Position numbers and translations under genes: made by a program
The notes under the pieces: generated by a model
Databases searched by the model: none
The model's input: only the letters and a program-made list of their open reading frames with translations
Told to the model about the DNA's origin: nothing
Part shown: piece by piece, positions 18,002 through 26,385 of the stretch
Position numbering within the stretch: position 1 is the first letter of the stretch
Layout: each line of letters starts with the position of its first letter
Assembly: GCF_019972155.1 (NCBI RefSeq)
Contig: NZ_BOVL01000020.1
Span: 218,081 to 282,080 of the forward strand
Source: Bradyrhizobium sp. RD5-C2
GTDB lineage: Bacteria > Pseudomonadota > Alphaproteobacteria > Rhizobiales > Xanthobacteraceae
DNA length: 64,000 nucleotides
Direction of reading: 5' to 3'

Positions 18002-18155
18002 GGGAAGCTGCGCCTCTGTCTTCTGCCGCACTGCACAATGCCGGGTCGCAGGCCTATACTCCCGGCAGGAATGCATAGGTTAGCCCGGATTCAGGCCTCC
18101 GCCATGCATATCACGCATAGATCACGGCTTTTCAACTGTAGAATCCGTTGCCGCA

Positions 18156-20090
18156 TCAAATAGTTACCTGAGTACCCACTTCAACCACTCTCCCAGTCGG
18201 GATCTGGAAATAGTCGGTGGCATCGTTGGCGGACCTGCTCATGGCGATGAACAGGTGGTCCTGCCACTGCGGCATCCCGGACTGGGCGGAGGGCTTCAGC
18301 GACCGCCGCGACACGAAGAACGAGGTCGCCATGATGTCGAACTGCCAGCCGAGCTTGCGCGCGACCGCGAGCGCCTTCGGCACGTTCGGCGATTCCATGT
18401 AGCCGAAGCGCAGCCGCACCGCGGTGAACTTGTCGCTGACCTTCTCCATGGTGACGCGCTCCGACAGGTCGACGCGCGGTGTCGGTGCGGTCTCGATGGT
18501 CAGGATCACATTGTGCTCGTGCAGCACCTTGTTGTGCTTGAGATTGTGTAAGAGCGCGGTCGGCACGAAGCTGGGGTCGCTGGTCAGGAACACCGCGGTG
18601 CCCTTGACGATATGCGGCGGCCGCTTCTCCAGGCTGTGGATAAGGTCGCGCAACGGCACCTCGATGCGGCGGGTCTTGGCGATCAGGATCGCGGCACCGC
18701 GACGCCAGGTCCAGATCATCGTCGCCATCACGACGCCGAACAGCAGCGGCACCCACGCGCCCTCGAACAGCTTCAAGAGATTGGCGCTGAAGAAGGTCAT
18801 GTCGACGATCACGAACGGCAGGATCAATGCGGCGGCCGACGCCACGCGCCAGTTCCACAGCTTCCAGATCACGATGAAGCCCATGATGCCGTCGGCGACC
18901 ATGGTGGTGGAGACGGCGATGCCGTAGGCCGATGCGAGCCCGCTCGAGGTGCGGAACAGCAGCACCAGCAGCAGCACGCCGATCAGCAGCAGCCGGTTGA
19001 CCCGCGGCAGATAGATCTGGCCGGCATGGGTCTCGGAGGTGTAGCGGACCTCGAAGCGCGGCAAGAGCCCAAGCTGCACCGCCTGGCTGATCAGCGAATA
19101 GGCGCCGGTGATCACGGCCTGGCTCGCGATCACGGTCGCCGCGGTGGCGAGCCCGATCAGCGGCAGCAGCAGCACGTCCGGCACCATGCGATAGAACGAG
19201 TTCTCGATCGCGGCGGGATCGGACAGCACCAGCGCGCCCTGCCCGAAATAATTCAGCAGCAGCGACGGCAGCACGAAGAACAGCCACCCCGACTGGATCG
19301 GCTTGCGGCCGAAATGGCCGAGGTCGGCATACAGCGCCTCGCCGCCGGTCACCGCGAGGAACACCGCGCCGAGCGTCACAAGGCCGACGGTGCCGTGGGT
19401 CAGCAGGAACTGGATTGCGTAGTAGGGATTGATCGCCGCCAGCACCGACGGATCGTCCATGATGTGGACCACCCCCATCACCGCGAGCGAGGCGAACCAC
19501 ACCACCATCACCGGCCCGAAGGCAGCGGCAACGCGCGCGGTGCCGGTGCGCTGCACCGAGAACAGCAGCACGAGGATCAGGATCGTCAGCGGCACCACAT
19601 AGTGCTCGAGATGCGGCGTGGCGAGCTTGAGGCCTTCGACCGCCGACAGCACCGAGATCGCCGGCGTGATCATGGAATCGCCGATGAACATCGAGGCGCC
19701 GACCACGCCGAGTGCGAGCAACGGCCAGCTGCGCCGTCCGATCGCGCGCTGGCCGAGCGCCATCAGCGACAGTGTGCCGCCCTCGCCGTTGTTGTCGGCG
19801 CGCAGCAGCAGCAGGACGTATTTGGCGGTAACGACGGTGAACAGCGCCCACAGGATCAGGCTCAGCACGCCGAGCACCATGATCCGGGTCACCGGCTCGC
19901 CGTGTGCGGCGCCGCCGACCGCCTCGCGGAATGCGTAGAGCGGCGAGGTTCCGATATCGCCGAACACGACTCCGATGCTGCCCAGTGTCAGGGCCCAGAA
20001 GCCGGAGGCGCCTTGGCCTTTGCCCTGACCTGTTCCTTGGCCCGCGCCTTGGGTTTCCTGGGCTTCGGTGGGTGAGACGCTGACAGCCAT
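18156..20090 (-). CDS. kup: Kup-type potassium transporter, upstream copy
   Basis: 644 residues, twelve predicted membrane helices, and the Kup signature GSIGVVFGDIGTSPLYAFR. The N terminus has a Gly/Gln-rich low-complexity stretch (GAGQGTGQGKGQG) that is absent from the neighbouring copy. The C-terminal domain is nearly the same in the two proteins, including the closing TGRVVEVGTQVTI, while the cytoplasmic starts differ. It lies 154 bases upstream of the second copy on the same strand; separate promoters are possible. Two paralogues may cover different pH or K+ ranges. No clear Shine-Dalgarno sequence precedes the ATG. Confidence 0.93.
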   Translation of the reverse strand: MAVSVSPTEAQETQGAGQGTGQGKGQGASGFWALTLGSIGVVFGDIGTSPLYAFREAVGGAAHGEPVTRIMVLGVLSLILWALFTVVTAKYVLLLLRADNNGEGGTLSLMALGQRAIGRRSWPLLALGVVGASMFIGDSMITPAISVLSAVEGLKLATPHLEHYVVPLTILILVLLFSVQRTGTARVAAAFGPVMVVWFASLAVMGVVHIMDDPSVLAAINPYYAIQFLLTHGTVGLVTLGAVFLAVTGGEALYADLGHFGRKPIQSGWLFFVLPSLLLNYFGQGALVLSDPAAIENSFYRMVPDVLLLPLIGLATAATVIASQAVITGAYSLISQAVQLGLLPRFEVRYTSETHAGQIYLPRVNRLLLIGVLLLVLLFRTSSGLASAYGIAVSTTMVADGIMGFIVIWKLWNWRVASAAALILPFVIVDMTFFSANLLKLFEGAWVPLLFGVVMATMIWTWRRGAAILIAKTRRIEVPLRDLIHSLEKRPPHIVKGTAVFLTSDPSFVPTALLHNLKHNKVLHEHNVILTIETAPTPRVDLSERVTMEKVSDKFTAVRLRFGYMESPNVPKALAVARKLGWQFDIMATSFFVSRRSLKPSAQSGMPQWQDHLFIAMSRSANDATDYFQIPTGRVVEVGTQVTI

Positions 20091-20202
20091 GGCGAGGTTG
20101 GAACGCTCGGTCGGTTGATTTTGATCCGCGCGGCTATCGACGCTTCCGCCCCGCCTGTCAACCGAGCAACCCGGCCGACGGCGGTAGCGGGGTAACCCGG
20201 AG

Positions 20203-21033
20203 CTACGGCTTCAGATCCGGCGGCAACGGCGGATTTTCCCGCATCAACGTGATGGTCACGCGACGGTTCGCCGGCAGCGTCGGATCGTCGGGAAACAGCG
20301 GCTGGCCGTCCGCCTTGCCGGAAACCGCGAAGACGTGGGACGACGGCAGGCCCTCCCGCTCCAGGATCTGCCGCACCGCATTGGCGCGGTCGGCGGACAG
20401 GTCGAAGGCGTCGTAATCGCTGCGCGCCGGCACGAAGCCTGCGGCTGTATGCCCCACGATCGCGATCCGCAGCGGCGTCGCCTTCAGCGGCGCGGCGAGC
20501 TTCTGGATCAGCCGGCGGGTGCGCTCATACGGCTCCCTGGAGCCGTCGGCGAACATCGAGCGGCCGTCCTGGTCGACGATCTCGAGGTTGAGCCCCTCCT
20601 TGGTCTCCTCGAACATGATGTTCTTGGAAATTTCGGTCAGCTCGGGCATGTCTTGCAGCGCCTGGCGCAGCGAGGCGGAGGCGAGCGCGAATTCGCGGTC
20701 GATTTTCAGCCGCGCGCCGTTGACCTGGCTGCGCTCCTGCTCGTCCGGCGTCGGATTGGCGGAGGATTCCTCCGGCGAGATGTGATCGACATTCTTCAGC
20801 TTCGGCCGGGTCGGCAGGCCGTCGGACTCGACGATGCCGGAATAGCGCACATTGGTCTGCACGCCGAAGGCGTCGCGCATCGAGCCTGCGACGATCTTCA
20901 ACTTGTTGTTGTCCATGGTGGAGAACGCGACGAGCATCACGAAGAAGCTCATCATCAGGCCCATCAGGTCGGCGAAGGTCACGAACCAGCCGTGACCTCC
21001 ACCATGGGCGTCGCCGCGCTTTTTCTTGGCCAT
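20203..21033 (-). CDS. motB: Flagellar motor stator protein MotB
   Basis: 276 residues: a short cytoplasmic basic N terminus (MAKKKRGD), one membrane helix with the proton-carrying Asp in TFADLMGLMMSFF (D22), a periplasmic linker and an OmpA-like peptidoglycan-binding domain (about 170-265, SADRANAVRQIL and NRRVTI). With MotA it forms the stator that couples proton flow to flagellar rotation. It follows motA by 28 bases, and the two are a standard operon. No other flagellar gene is in the window, so this stator pair is separate from the main flagellar clusters. Confidence 0.93.
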   Translation of the reverse strand: MAKKKRGDAHGGGHGWFVTFADLMGLMMSFFVMLVAFSTMDNNKLKIVAGSMRDAFGVQTNVRYSGIVESDGLPTRPKLKNVDHISPEESSANPTPDEQERSQVNGARLKIDREFALASASLRQALQDMPELTEISKNIMFEETKEGLNLEIVDQDGRSMFADGSREPYERTRRLIQKLAAPLKATPLRIAIVGHTAAGFVPARSDYDAFDLSADRANAVRQILEREGLPSSHVFAVSGKADGQPLFPDDPTLPANRRVTITLMRENPPLPPDLKP

Positions 21034-21061
21034 CGCTGCGTTTCCCGAAAGCGCCGGCCGG

Positions 21062-21835
21062 TCAGGCCGGCACCGGCTCGCCTTCCTCGTGGCGATGCTT
21101 TTCCGGCAGATAGGCCAGCAGCATCTCGCGCACCAGCGCCGGGCTCTTGGAATCGCGGATCATCAGGATGCCGTCGATGATCAGCGTGCGGTTGGTCTCT
21201 TCGTCGAGCAGCTTGCCGTGCAGCTTGTCGGCGATCGGAAGACAGAACAGGTTGGCGACCAGCGCGCCGTACAACGTCGCGAGTAGCGCTGTCGCCATGA
21301 ATGGGCCGAGCTTTGAGGGGTCCGTCATGTTGGCGAACATCTGCACCATGCCGATCAGCGTGCCGATCATGCCGAAGGCCGGCGCGCAGTCGCCGATCGC
21401 GCGATAGATCTTGCTGCCCTCGTCGAGATGCATCAGGAAGTTGTCGCGGTCGCGCTCCAGGTTGTCGCGGATGAATTCGAGGTCGTAACCGTCGGCGACG
21501 TAACGAATGCCCTTGGCGAGGAACGGCTCGTTGGTCTCGACCTTCTCAAGGCCGACCGGGCCCTGCTTGCGGGCGATCTCGGCGATGCGGGCGAGCTCGT
21601 CGACGAGGTCGCGGGCCGACAGCCGGCTCATGGTGAAGGCAAACTTGGCGCCGAGCGGAAGCCCGTGCAGCATCACGCCGAGCGGAAAGCGGATCATCGT
21701 CGCCGCGATCGAACCGCCGAAGATGATGATCATGGCATGTTCAGAGATGAACATGTGCAGGTCGCCGCCCATGAACATCATCACCGCGATGACGATGATG
21801 CCGGCCAATAGCCCGGCGCCTGTCATGATATCCAT
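21062..21835 (-). CDS. motA: Flagellar motor stator protein MotA
   Basis: 257 residues with four membrane helices and the MotA/TolQ/ExbB-type segment GMIGTLIGMVQMFANM. The cytoplasmic loop (about 55-140) carries the charged residues that touch the rotor. The start at 21835 (MDIMTGAG) has GGAG six bases before it; the reading frame is open much further upstream, but that part lies antisense to the oxidoreductase gene and is not coding. With MotB it forms the proton-driven stator. It is the PomA-like short type (about 255 residues) common in alphaproteobacteria. Confidence 0.92.
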   Translation of the reverse strand: MDIMTGAGLLAGIIVIAVMMFMGGDLHMFISEHAMIIIFGGSIAATMIRFPLGVMLHGLPLGAKFAFTMSRLSARDLVDELARIAEIARKQGPVGLEKVETNEPFLAKGIRYVADGYDLEFIRDNLERDRDNFLMHLDEGSKIYRAIGDCAPAFGMIGTLIGMVQMFANMTDPSKLGPFMATALLATLYGALVANLFCLPIADKLHGKLLDEETNRTLIIDGILMIRDSKSPALVREMLLAYLPEKHRHEEGEPVPA

Positions 21836-22108
21836 GAAAAACTCCAACGCGAACGCAACCCGCCTGTCCTGGACGGCGCGCAGCCCAAGGCGAGCCGCGT
21901 GGAAAAACCCTAACGTTAATGCCATTAAGGACGCGTTACCGAATTTGGTAGGGATAACAACGGGTAAACGCCCGCCTTTTCGTGATGTCGTTGAAGATGT
22001 TGGCTTTCCGCATGGGACGCCGCCGCTGCATGCGCAAAAGGTCTCCCCGTAGAACAACGGACATGGGATAGCTTTGCCGAGAGGAAACGAACCAATGAGC
22101 AGAACAGA

Positions 22109-23089
22109 ATGAAGGCGGTCGTCGTCGAGCAATACGCACCCATCGATCGGATCGGGCTGAAGGAGGTCGCCACCCCAACGCCCGCTGCCGGACAAATCCG
22201 CGTCCGAGTCCGCGCCGCGAGCATCGGCTTCGTCGATGGGCTGAAGGTCGAGGGCCGCTACCAGACCAAGGATGCCCTGCCCTTTACGCCCGGTGCGGAA
22301 TTCGCCGGCGTGGTCGACGAGGTCGCGAACGACGTCGCCGGCATCACGCCGGGCATGCGGGTGATGGGCGCGGCGCGCTCGGGCGCGCTGGCCGAGTACA
22401 TCCTGGTGCCGCCTGCCGCCGTCGAGGTCATGCCCGACGGCCTGTCGATGGAGGCCGCCGCCGCCTTTCGTACCAATTACCTCACCGCGCTGTACGCGCT
22501 CGCCGAACGCGGCTCGCTCAAGGCAGGCGAGCAACTGCTCGTGCTCGGTGCCGCCGGTGGCACCGGCATCGCCGCAATCCAGGTCGGCAAGCTGCTCGGC
22601 GCGCGCGTCGTTGCCGCAGCCTCGACCGACGAGAAGCGCAGCTTCGCCGCAAGCTTCGGCGCCGACGCCGTCGTCGACTACACCAAGCCCGATTGGCGCG
22701 ATGCGCTGAAGGACGCAACCGGCGGCCACGGCCCCGACGTGATCTTCGATCCGGTCGGCGGCGAGGTCTCGCTGCAGGCATTCCGCTCGATCGCCTGGAA
22801 CGGCCGCCATGTCGTGGTCGGCTTCGCGGCAGGCCAGATTCCCGCTCTGCCGTTCAATCTGCCGCTGTTGAAGGGCGGCCTCCTGATCGGCGTCGACGCC
22901 GCGCAGATCGCGCGCCGCGAGCCCGAGGCGCAGGCGCGCGTGATGACGCAATTGTCGGCATGGCTGAACGATGGCCGACTGACGCCTGTCGTCGGCAAGG
23001 TGTTCGAGCTTGAAGACTTCCGCGCGGCGTTCACGACGATGCAGACCCGCGCGGCGCTCGGCAAGATGGTGGTGCGGATCGGAACGTGA
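22109..23089 (+). CDS. Zinc-less NADPH:quinone oxidoreductase-like MDR protein
   Basis: 326 residues of the medium-chain dehydrogenase/reductase family. The GroES-like N-terminal half lacks the zinc-binding Cys and His residues of alcohol dehydrogenases, and the Rossmann half has the NADPH-binding loop GAAGGTGIAA at about 146-155. This matches quinone oxidoreductases (QOR) and related enoyl reductases that reduce quinones or alpha,beta-unsaturated carbonyls. The gene stands alone, divergent from motA with 273 bases between. The substrate is unknown. Confidence 0.85.
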   Translation: MKAVVVEQYAPIDRIGLKEVATPTPAAGQIRVRVRAASIGFVDGLKVEGRYQTKDALPFTPGAEFAGVVDEVANDVAGITPGMRVMGAARSGALAEYILVPPAAVEVMPDGLSMEAAAAFRTNYLTALYALAERGSLKAGEQLLVLGAAGGTGIAAIQVGKLLGARVVAAASTDEKRSFAASFGADAVVDYTKPDWRDALKDATGGHGPDVIFDPVGGEVSLQAFRSIAWNGRHVVVGFAAGQIPALPFNLPLLKGGLLIGVDAAQIARREPEAQARVMTQLSAWLNDGRLTPVVGKVFELEDFRAAFTTMQTRAALGKMVVRIGT

Positions 23090-23146
23090 GAGAGGCACCG
23101 CCCTCACCTCATCCTCGCTGTCGTCCCTGCGAAACCTACCAGACCC

Positions 23147-23193
23147 CTCATCCTGAGGAGCGCGTAGCGCGTCTCGAAGGATGCACGGCCACC
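23147..23193. repeat. Dispersed repeat, family B copy 1 (partial)
   Basis: About 47 bases, from CTCATCCTGAGGAGCGCG through TCTCGAAGGATGCACGGCC, match one half of the longer copies at 46981-47086 and 51797-51923. The second half is missing, so this is a truncated copy. Confidence 0.7.
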
Positions 23194-23227
23194 GTTGAAC
23201 ATCTGAGTTGGGTCCGCCGTCAAGTTA

Positions 23228-23246
23228 AATTCTGAAAAGCAGAATT
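23228..23246. promoter_or_regulatory. Perfect inverted repeat upstream of the small helical protein gene
   Basis: AATTCTG and CAGAATT are perfect seven-base arms around AAAAG. The AT-rich site lies about 100 bases before the gene at 23349. It could be an operator or, as RNA, a short hairpin; no T-run follows, so a terminator is less likely. Confidence 0.45.
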
Positions 23247-23348
23247 ATCCAAATCAAGGATCCGGGGCGGCGGCAAACCATCATACGTTATTGTCGCCGG
23301 AATCCGCGCCACCTACCGTTTGCCGAAACCGGCGGTGGGGAGAAAAAA

Positions 23349-23534
23349 ATGCAGGACATGCTGACGCATCTGGAGAAGCTTCGCACCGATGCTGCGGAGT
23401 GCGCGTTGATCCGCGACCTGGCCACGGACATCCAGAAGCGCGAATTGTTCACCAAGCTCGCCGAACATCTTGCGGCCCTTGCCGCGGAAGTCGAGAAGGC
23501 CATTGCCGCGGCCGGCAAGGGCGAAGCCGTCTAG
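23349..23534 (+). CDS. Small helical protein of unknown function
   Basis: 61 residues, almost entirely alpha-helical by composition, with heptad-like Leu spacing (MLTHLEKLRTDA, LFTKLAEHLAALAAEV). It is acidic, carries one Cys, and has no membrane segment. The size and amphipathic helices suggest a coiled-coil dimer or a partner protein. A purine-rich GGGGAGAAAAAA stretch just before the ATG acts as Shine-Dalgarno. It is convergent with the Kai operon kinase gene, 124 bases away. No function is recognised. Confidence 0.65.
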   Translation: MQDMLTHLEKLRTDAAECALIRDLATDIQKRELFTKLAEHLAALAAEVEKAIAAAGKGEAV

Positions 23535-23658
23535 GCGCGCGCTCATAGACCCGGGGGGTGCGCTCGTCCTCATGCAGCGGGACAGAGCGGATATTGCAGG
23601 CCCGCCACAAAGGGGCGATCGAGCGAAAACGGCGTCGCTATTCCCGATCGATGTCCGC

Positions 23659-25752
23659 TCATGTAGCGGAAACGCTTGCCATGATTTTCCGGATGGCAAT
23701 CGACAAGTCGGAGTGACTGAAGGGCTTTTTCAGAAGAGCTCGCTCGCCCGTGGGCAATTCCGGGATGGCTCGTTGAGCCGTATAGCCGGAGGTGAGCAGC
23801 ACCGGCAACGCGGGGCGCACCAAACCGATCCGTCGCGCCAGTTCTACACCGCTCATGCCGTCCGGCATAACGACATCGCTGAAGACGAGATCCAGACCGG
23901 CATTCGCCTGTATTATCTCAAGCGCGGCGCTACCAGTGGCCGCCGACAGCACCGAGTAGCCGAGGTCCTGCAACATCCCGCTGGTCGTGGCCCGCACGTC
24001 GGCGTCGTCTTCGACGACCAGAACGACCCCGGTTCCGGTCTCCAACGTGGCCTCAGCCGGCTTCCGGACGATCGGGACGGAGTCCGTCGACCGCCTCAGG
24101 AACACCTCGATCACCGTCCCGCGTCCAGGCGCGCTGGTCACCGCCACGAATCCCCCGGATTGCTTGGCGAATCCGTAGACCTGGCTAAGCCCCAATCCCG
24201 TTCCCTTTCCGACGTCCTTTGTCGTGAAGAACGGTTCGAAAACGTGCGCGAGCACCTCCGCCGACATTCCGACCCCTGTATCCCCGACAGAAATCATCGC
24301 GTACTCGCCAGCCGAGGCTTCCCATCGGGACGCGAACGCTTCGTCGACGCGCCGGTTGGCCGTCTTGATGACGAGCTCTCCGCCTTGTGGCATCGCGTCG
24401 CGCGCGTTGATGGCAAGGTTCACTATGGCGGTTTCGAGTTGATGTGGATCGGTGCGGCATTCCCAGAGATCCGTGCCGCTGACGAATTTCGTCTTGACGG
24501 TCTCACCGACCGCCCGGTCGAGAAGATGTTCGAAGGTCGGGATCAGGTCATTGATCTGAACGACTTCGATTTGCAGATTCTGACGGCGAGAGAACGCCAA
24601 CAGCTGCTGGTTCAGTTTCGACCCGCGAGCCACGGCCTGCCGTGCCGCCTCGAACAGCCGCACAACCCTCTCGTCGCCCGACATGCGGCGGCCCAGCATG
24701 TCGAGGCTACCGCCGATGATCATCAAAAGGTTGTTGAAGTCGTGCGCGATGCCGCCCGTCAACTGCCCGACGGCTTCCATTTTCTGGGCCTGCCGCAACT
24801 GCTCGTCGACTTCTCGCCGCTGGGTGATGTCCGCGGTCACCCCTGTGATGCGGACGGGCCGTTTGCCGTCATAGAAGGTTCGACCCTTCACGTTGACCCA
24901 ACGCACCGCGTTGTCGCTGGCCCGACGAATCCGGTGCTCGAACTCGACCGCCCCGCTCGCGCGCGCTGTTTCGAACGCCTCGCGAACCTTGTGTTGATCT
25001 TCCGGAACGAAGCGATCCGCCAATGCCGCCAGATCGAAGGGAACGGGACTCGTCGCGTTGCCGAAAATTCGGTCGTGCCGCAGCGAACATCTCATCCGAT
25101 TGTCGGAAAGATCGAGCTCCCATATTCCCATTTCCGCGGCGTCGAGCGTCAGCTGGAGATTCTCTTCGGTCTTGCGCCGTTCGACGATCTCGTTGGCGAG
25201 CCTTTCGTTTGCGGCGCTCAGTTCGCGGGTCCGCATGCGGCTGGACGTCAGGTCCGTCACAATGCCGCAAACCAGTCTCGGCATTGCCTCGTCCACCTTC
25301 AGATCGATCAGGGAGATGTTGACGGGCACTTCGTGACCGAGGCAATTCACGATCCCGAACTCTCCGGAAACTCCCGGGCCGGCGCCAGTCGCGATCATGT
25401 TCGACAAGACCCTCCCCTCGTCGACACTAACGTATCTGGTGAGTGGTTGGCCTATGATGCTGTCGTGTGGGCTGGCGACGAGCGTCGCGAAACGTTCGTT
25501 GCAGTAGAGGATAGTCCCTCTTTCGGAAAGCGTGATGGCTCCTTCCTGCATCTGCTCGACGAGAACCCGATATGGACGATCGGCATTTTCGAGCGTGTAG
25601 ACCTGCTGCCCTTGCGAGCCGGCGATCACGACGGCATCCACCGCTCCGGTGCGGATGGCCTCCAGGGTCTCCTCCGCTTCCCGGAGGCGCGAGATCAGTT
25701 CCTCTCCGGTTAGCGATTCGTACTCCGTGTCGTTGGCGGCGCGTTCCGTCAT
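23659..25752 (-). CDS. Hybrid PAS sensor histidine kinase of the Kai operon
   Basis: 697 residues: a short helical lead, PAS 1 (about 57-175), PAS 2 (about 198-312), HisKA dimerisation domain with phospho-acceptor H337 in GIAHDFNN, ATPase domain (N-box INARDAMP, G-boxes DTGVGM and GTGLGL) and a C-terminal receiver with D582/D583, phospho-acceptor D626 and K676. No membrane helix is seen, so it is cytoplasmic. It is the last gene of the kai operon, seven bases after the second kaiB, and is the obvious candidate for the output kinase of the timing proteins, in the role SasA has in cyanobacteria, though it has no KaiB-like sensor domain. No response regulator gene follows. Confidence 0.92.
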   Translation of the reverse strand: MTERAANDTEYESLTGEELISRLREAEETLEAIRTGAVDAVVIAGSQGQQVYTLENADRPYRVLVEQMQEGAITLSERGTILYCNERFATLVASPHDSIIGQPLTRYVSVDEGRVLSNMIATGAGPGVSGEFGIVNCLGHEVPVNISLIDLKVDEAMPRLVCGIVTDLTSSRMRTRELSAANERLANEIVERRKTEENLQLTLDAAEMGIWELDLSDNRMRCSLRHDRIFGNATSPVPFDLAALADRFVPEDQHKVREAFETARASGAVEFEHRIRRASDNAVRWVNVKGRTFYDGKRPVRITGVTADITQRREVDEQLRQAQKMEAVGQLTGGIAHDFNNLLMIIGGSLDMLGRRMSGDERVVRLFEAARQAVARGSKLNQQLLAFSRRQNLQIEVVQINDLIPTFEHLLDRAVGETVKTKFVSGTDLWECRTDPHQLETAIVNLAINARDAMPQGGELVIKTANRRVDEAFASRWEASAGEYAMISVGDTGVGMSAEVLAHVFEPFFTTKDVGKGTGLGLSQVYGFAKQSGGFVAVTSAPGRGTVIEVFLRRSTDSVPIVRKPAEATLETGTGVVLVVEDDADVRATTSGMLQDLGYSVLSAATGSAALEIIQANAGLDLVFSDVVMPDGMSGVELARRIGLVRPALPVLLTSGYTAQRAIPELPTGERALLKKPFSHSDLSIAIRKIMASVSAT

Positions 25753-25759
25753 CGGATAG

Positions 25760-26068
25760 TCAGCTGCCCGGCTTCACGGGCGTCAGGTTCAATCCCGCAA
25801 GGACTTTTTCATTGTCGGAGAGATCCCCGATGATCCGGCGCAGCGGCTCGGGCAAGATCTTTACGAGCGTGGGAGTCGCGATGATCTGCAGTTCGCGGGT
25901 CGAGTCGGGGTTCTCGTACACGTCGACGACTTCGAGATCGTACCGGCCGTGAAGGTTCTCCTCGCATATCCTGCGCATGTTGGCGATGGCCCGGGCGGAA
26001 CGCGGCGTAGAGCCCGTCACGAAAAGGCGCAGCTTGTATCTGCCATCCGGGTGGTTTGCAGAAGTCAT
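25760..26068 (-). CDS. kaiB: KaiB-family protein, second copy
   Basis: 102 residues, the usual KaiB length, covering the whole thioredoxin-like fold: YKLRLFVTGSTPRS at the start, ATPTLVKILPEPLRR around the fold-switch region, and IIGDLSDNEKVLAG near the end. Cyanobacterial KaiB binds the KaiC CI ring after switching fold and recruits output proteins. The start overlaps the stop of the first kaiB by four bases (ATGA). It differs from the first copy in the fold-switch segment (ATPTL against AIPTL), so the two are diverged paralogues, perhaps with separate partners such as the kinase encoded seven bases downstream. Confidence 0.93.
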   Translation of the reverse strand: MTSANHPDGRYKLRLFVTGSTPRSARAIANMRRICEENLHGRYDLEVVDVYENPDSTRELQIIATPTLVKILPEPLRRIIGDLSDNEKVLAGLNLTPVKPGS

Positions 26069-26385
26069 GTCCGGCTCTTTCCTATCGGCCGCAGATCCAA
26101 CCCGACGATCACCTTCTCGGAGTTCGAAAGGTCGCCGATCATGCGCTTGAGCGGCGGCGGAAGCCGGCGGACGAGCGTCGGTATCGCGACGATCTGGTCA
26201 CCAGCGGCCAGTTGCGGCGACACAACGAGATCGATCACCTCGATCTTGTACCGGCCGGCGAGGTTTTCCTCGCATATCTTCTGGAGGTTCGCGATCGCCG
26301 CCAGCGATTTTGGCGTCTGGCCTGCCACGTAGAGCCGCAAATTGAACTCGGCGGTATCGTCGGCGGCGCCGTTCGAATCCATCAT
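26065..26385 (-). CDS. kaiB: KaiB-family protein, first copy
   Basis: 106 residues with a short acidic N-terminal extension, then the KaiB fold: FNLRLYVAGQTPKS, AIPTLVRRLPPPLKR and MIGDLSNSEKVIVGL. The last two closely follow cyanobacterial KaiB, which supports KaiC binding. It overlaps kaiC by four bases at its start and the second kaiB by four bases at its end, so production of the three proteins is translationally coupled. No kaiA is present, as is usual outside cyanobacteria. Confidence 0.93.
   Translation of the reverse strand: MMDSNGAADDTAEFNLRLYVAGQTPKSLAAIANLQKICEENLAGRYKIEVIDLVVSPQLAAGDQIVAIPTLVRRLPPPLKRMIGDLSNSEKVIVGLDLRPIGKSRT

Noticed and set aside
22109..23089. The MDR oxidoreductase as the missing adh2XL of the lipid A cluster
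   Set aside because: It lacks zinc-binding Cys/His residues, resembles quinone oxidoreductases, and lies about 9 kb from the cluster with its own promoter.
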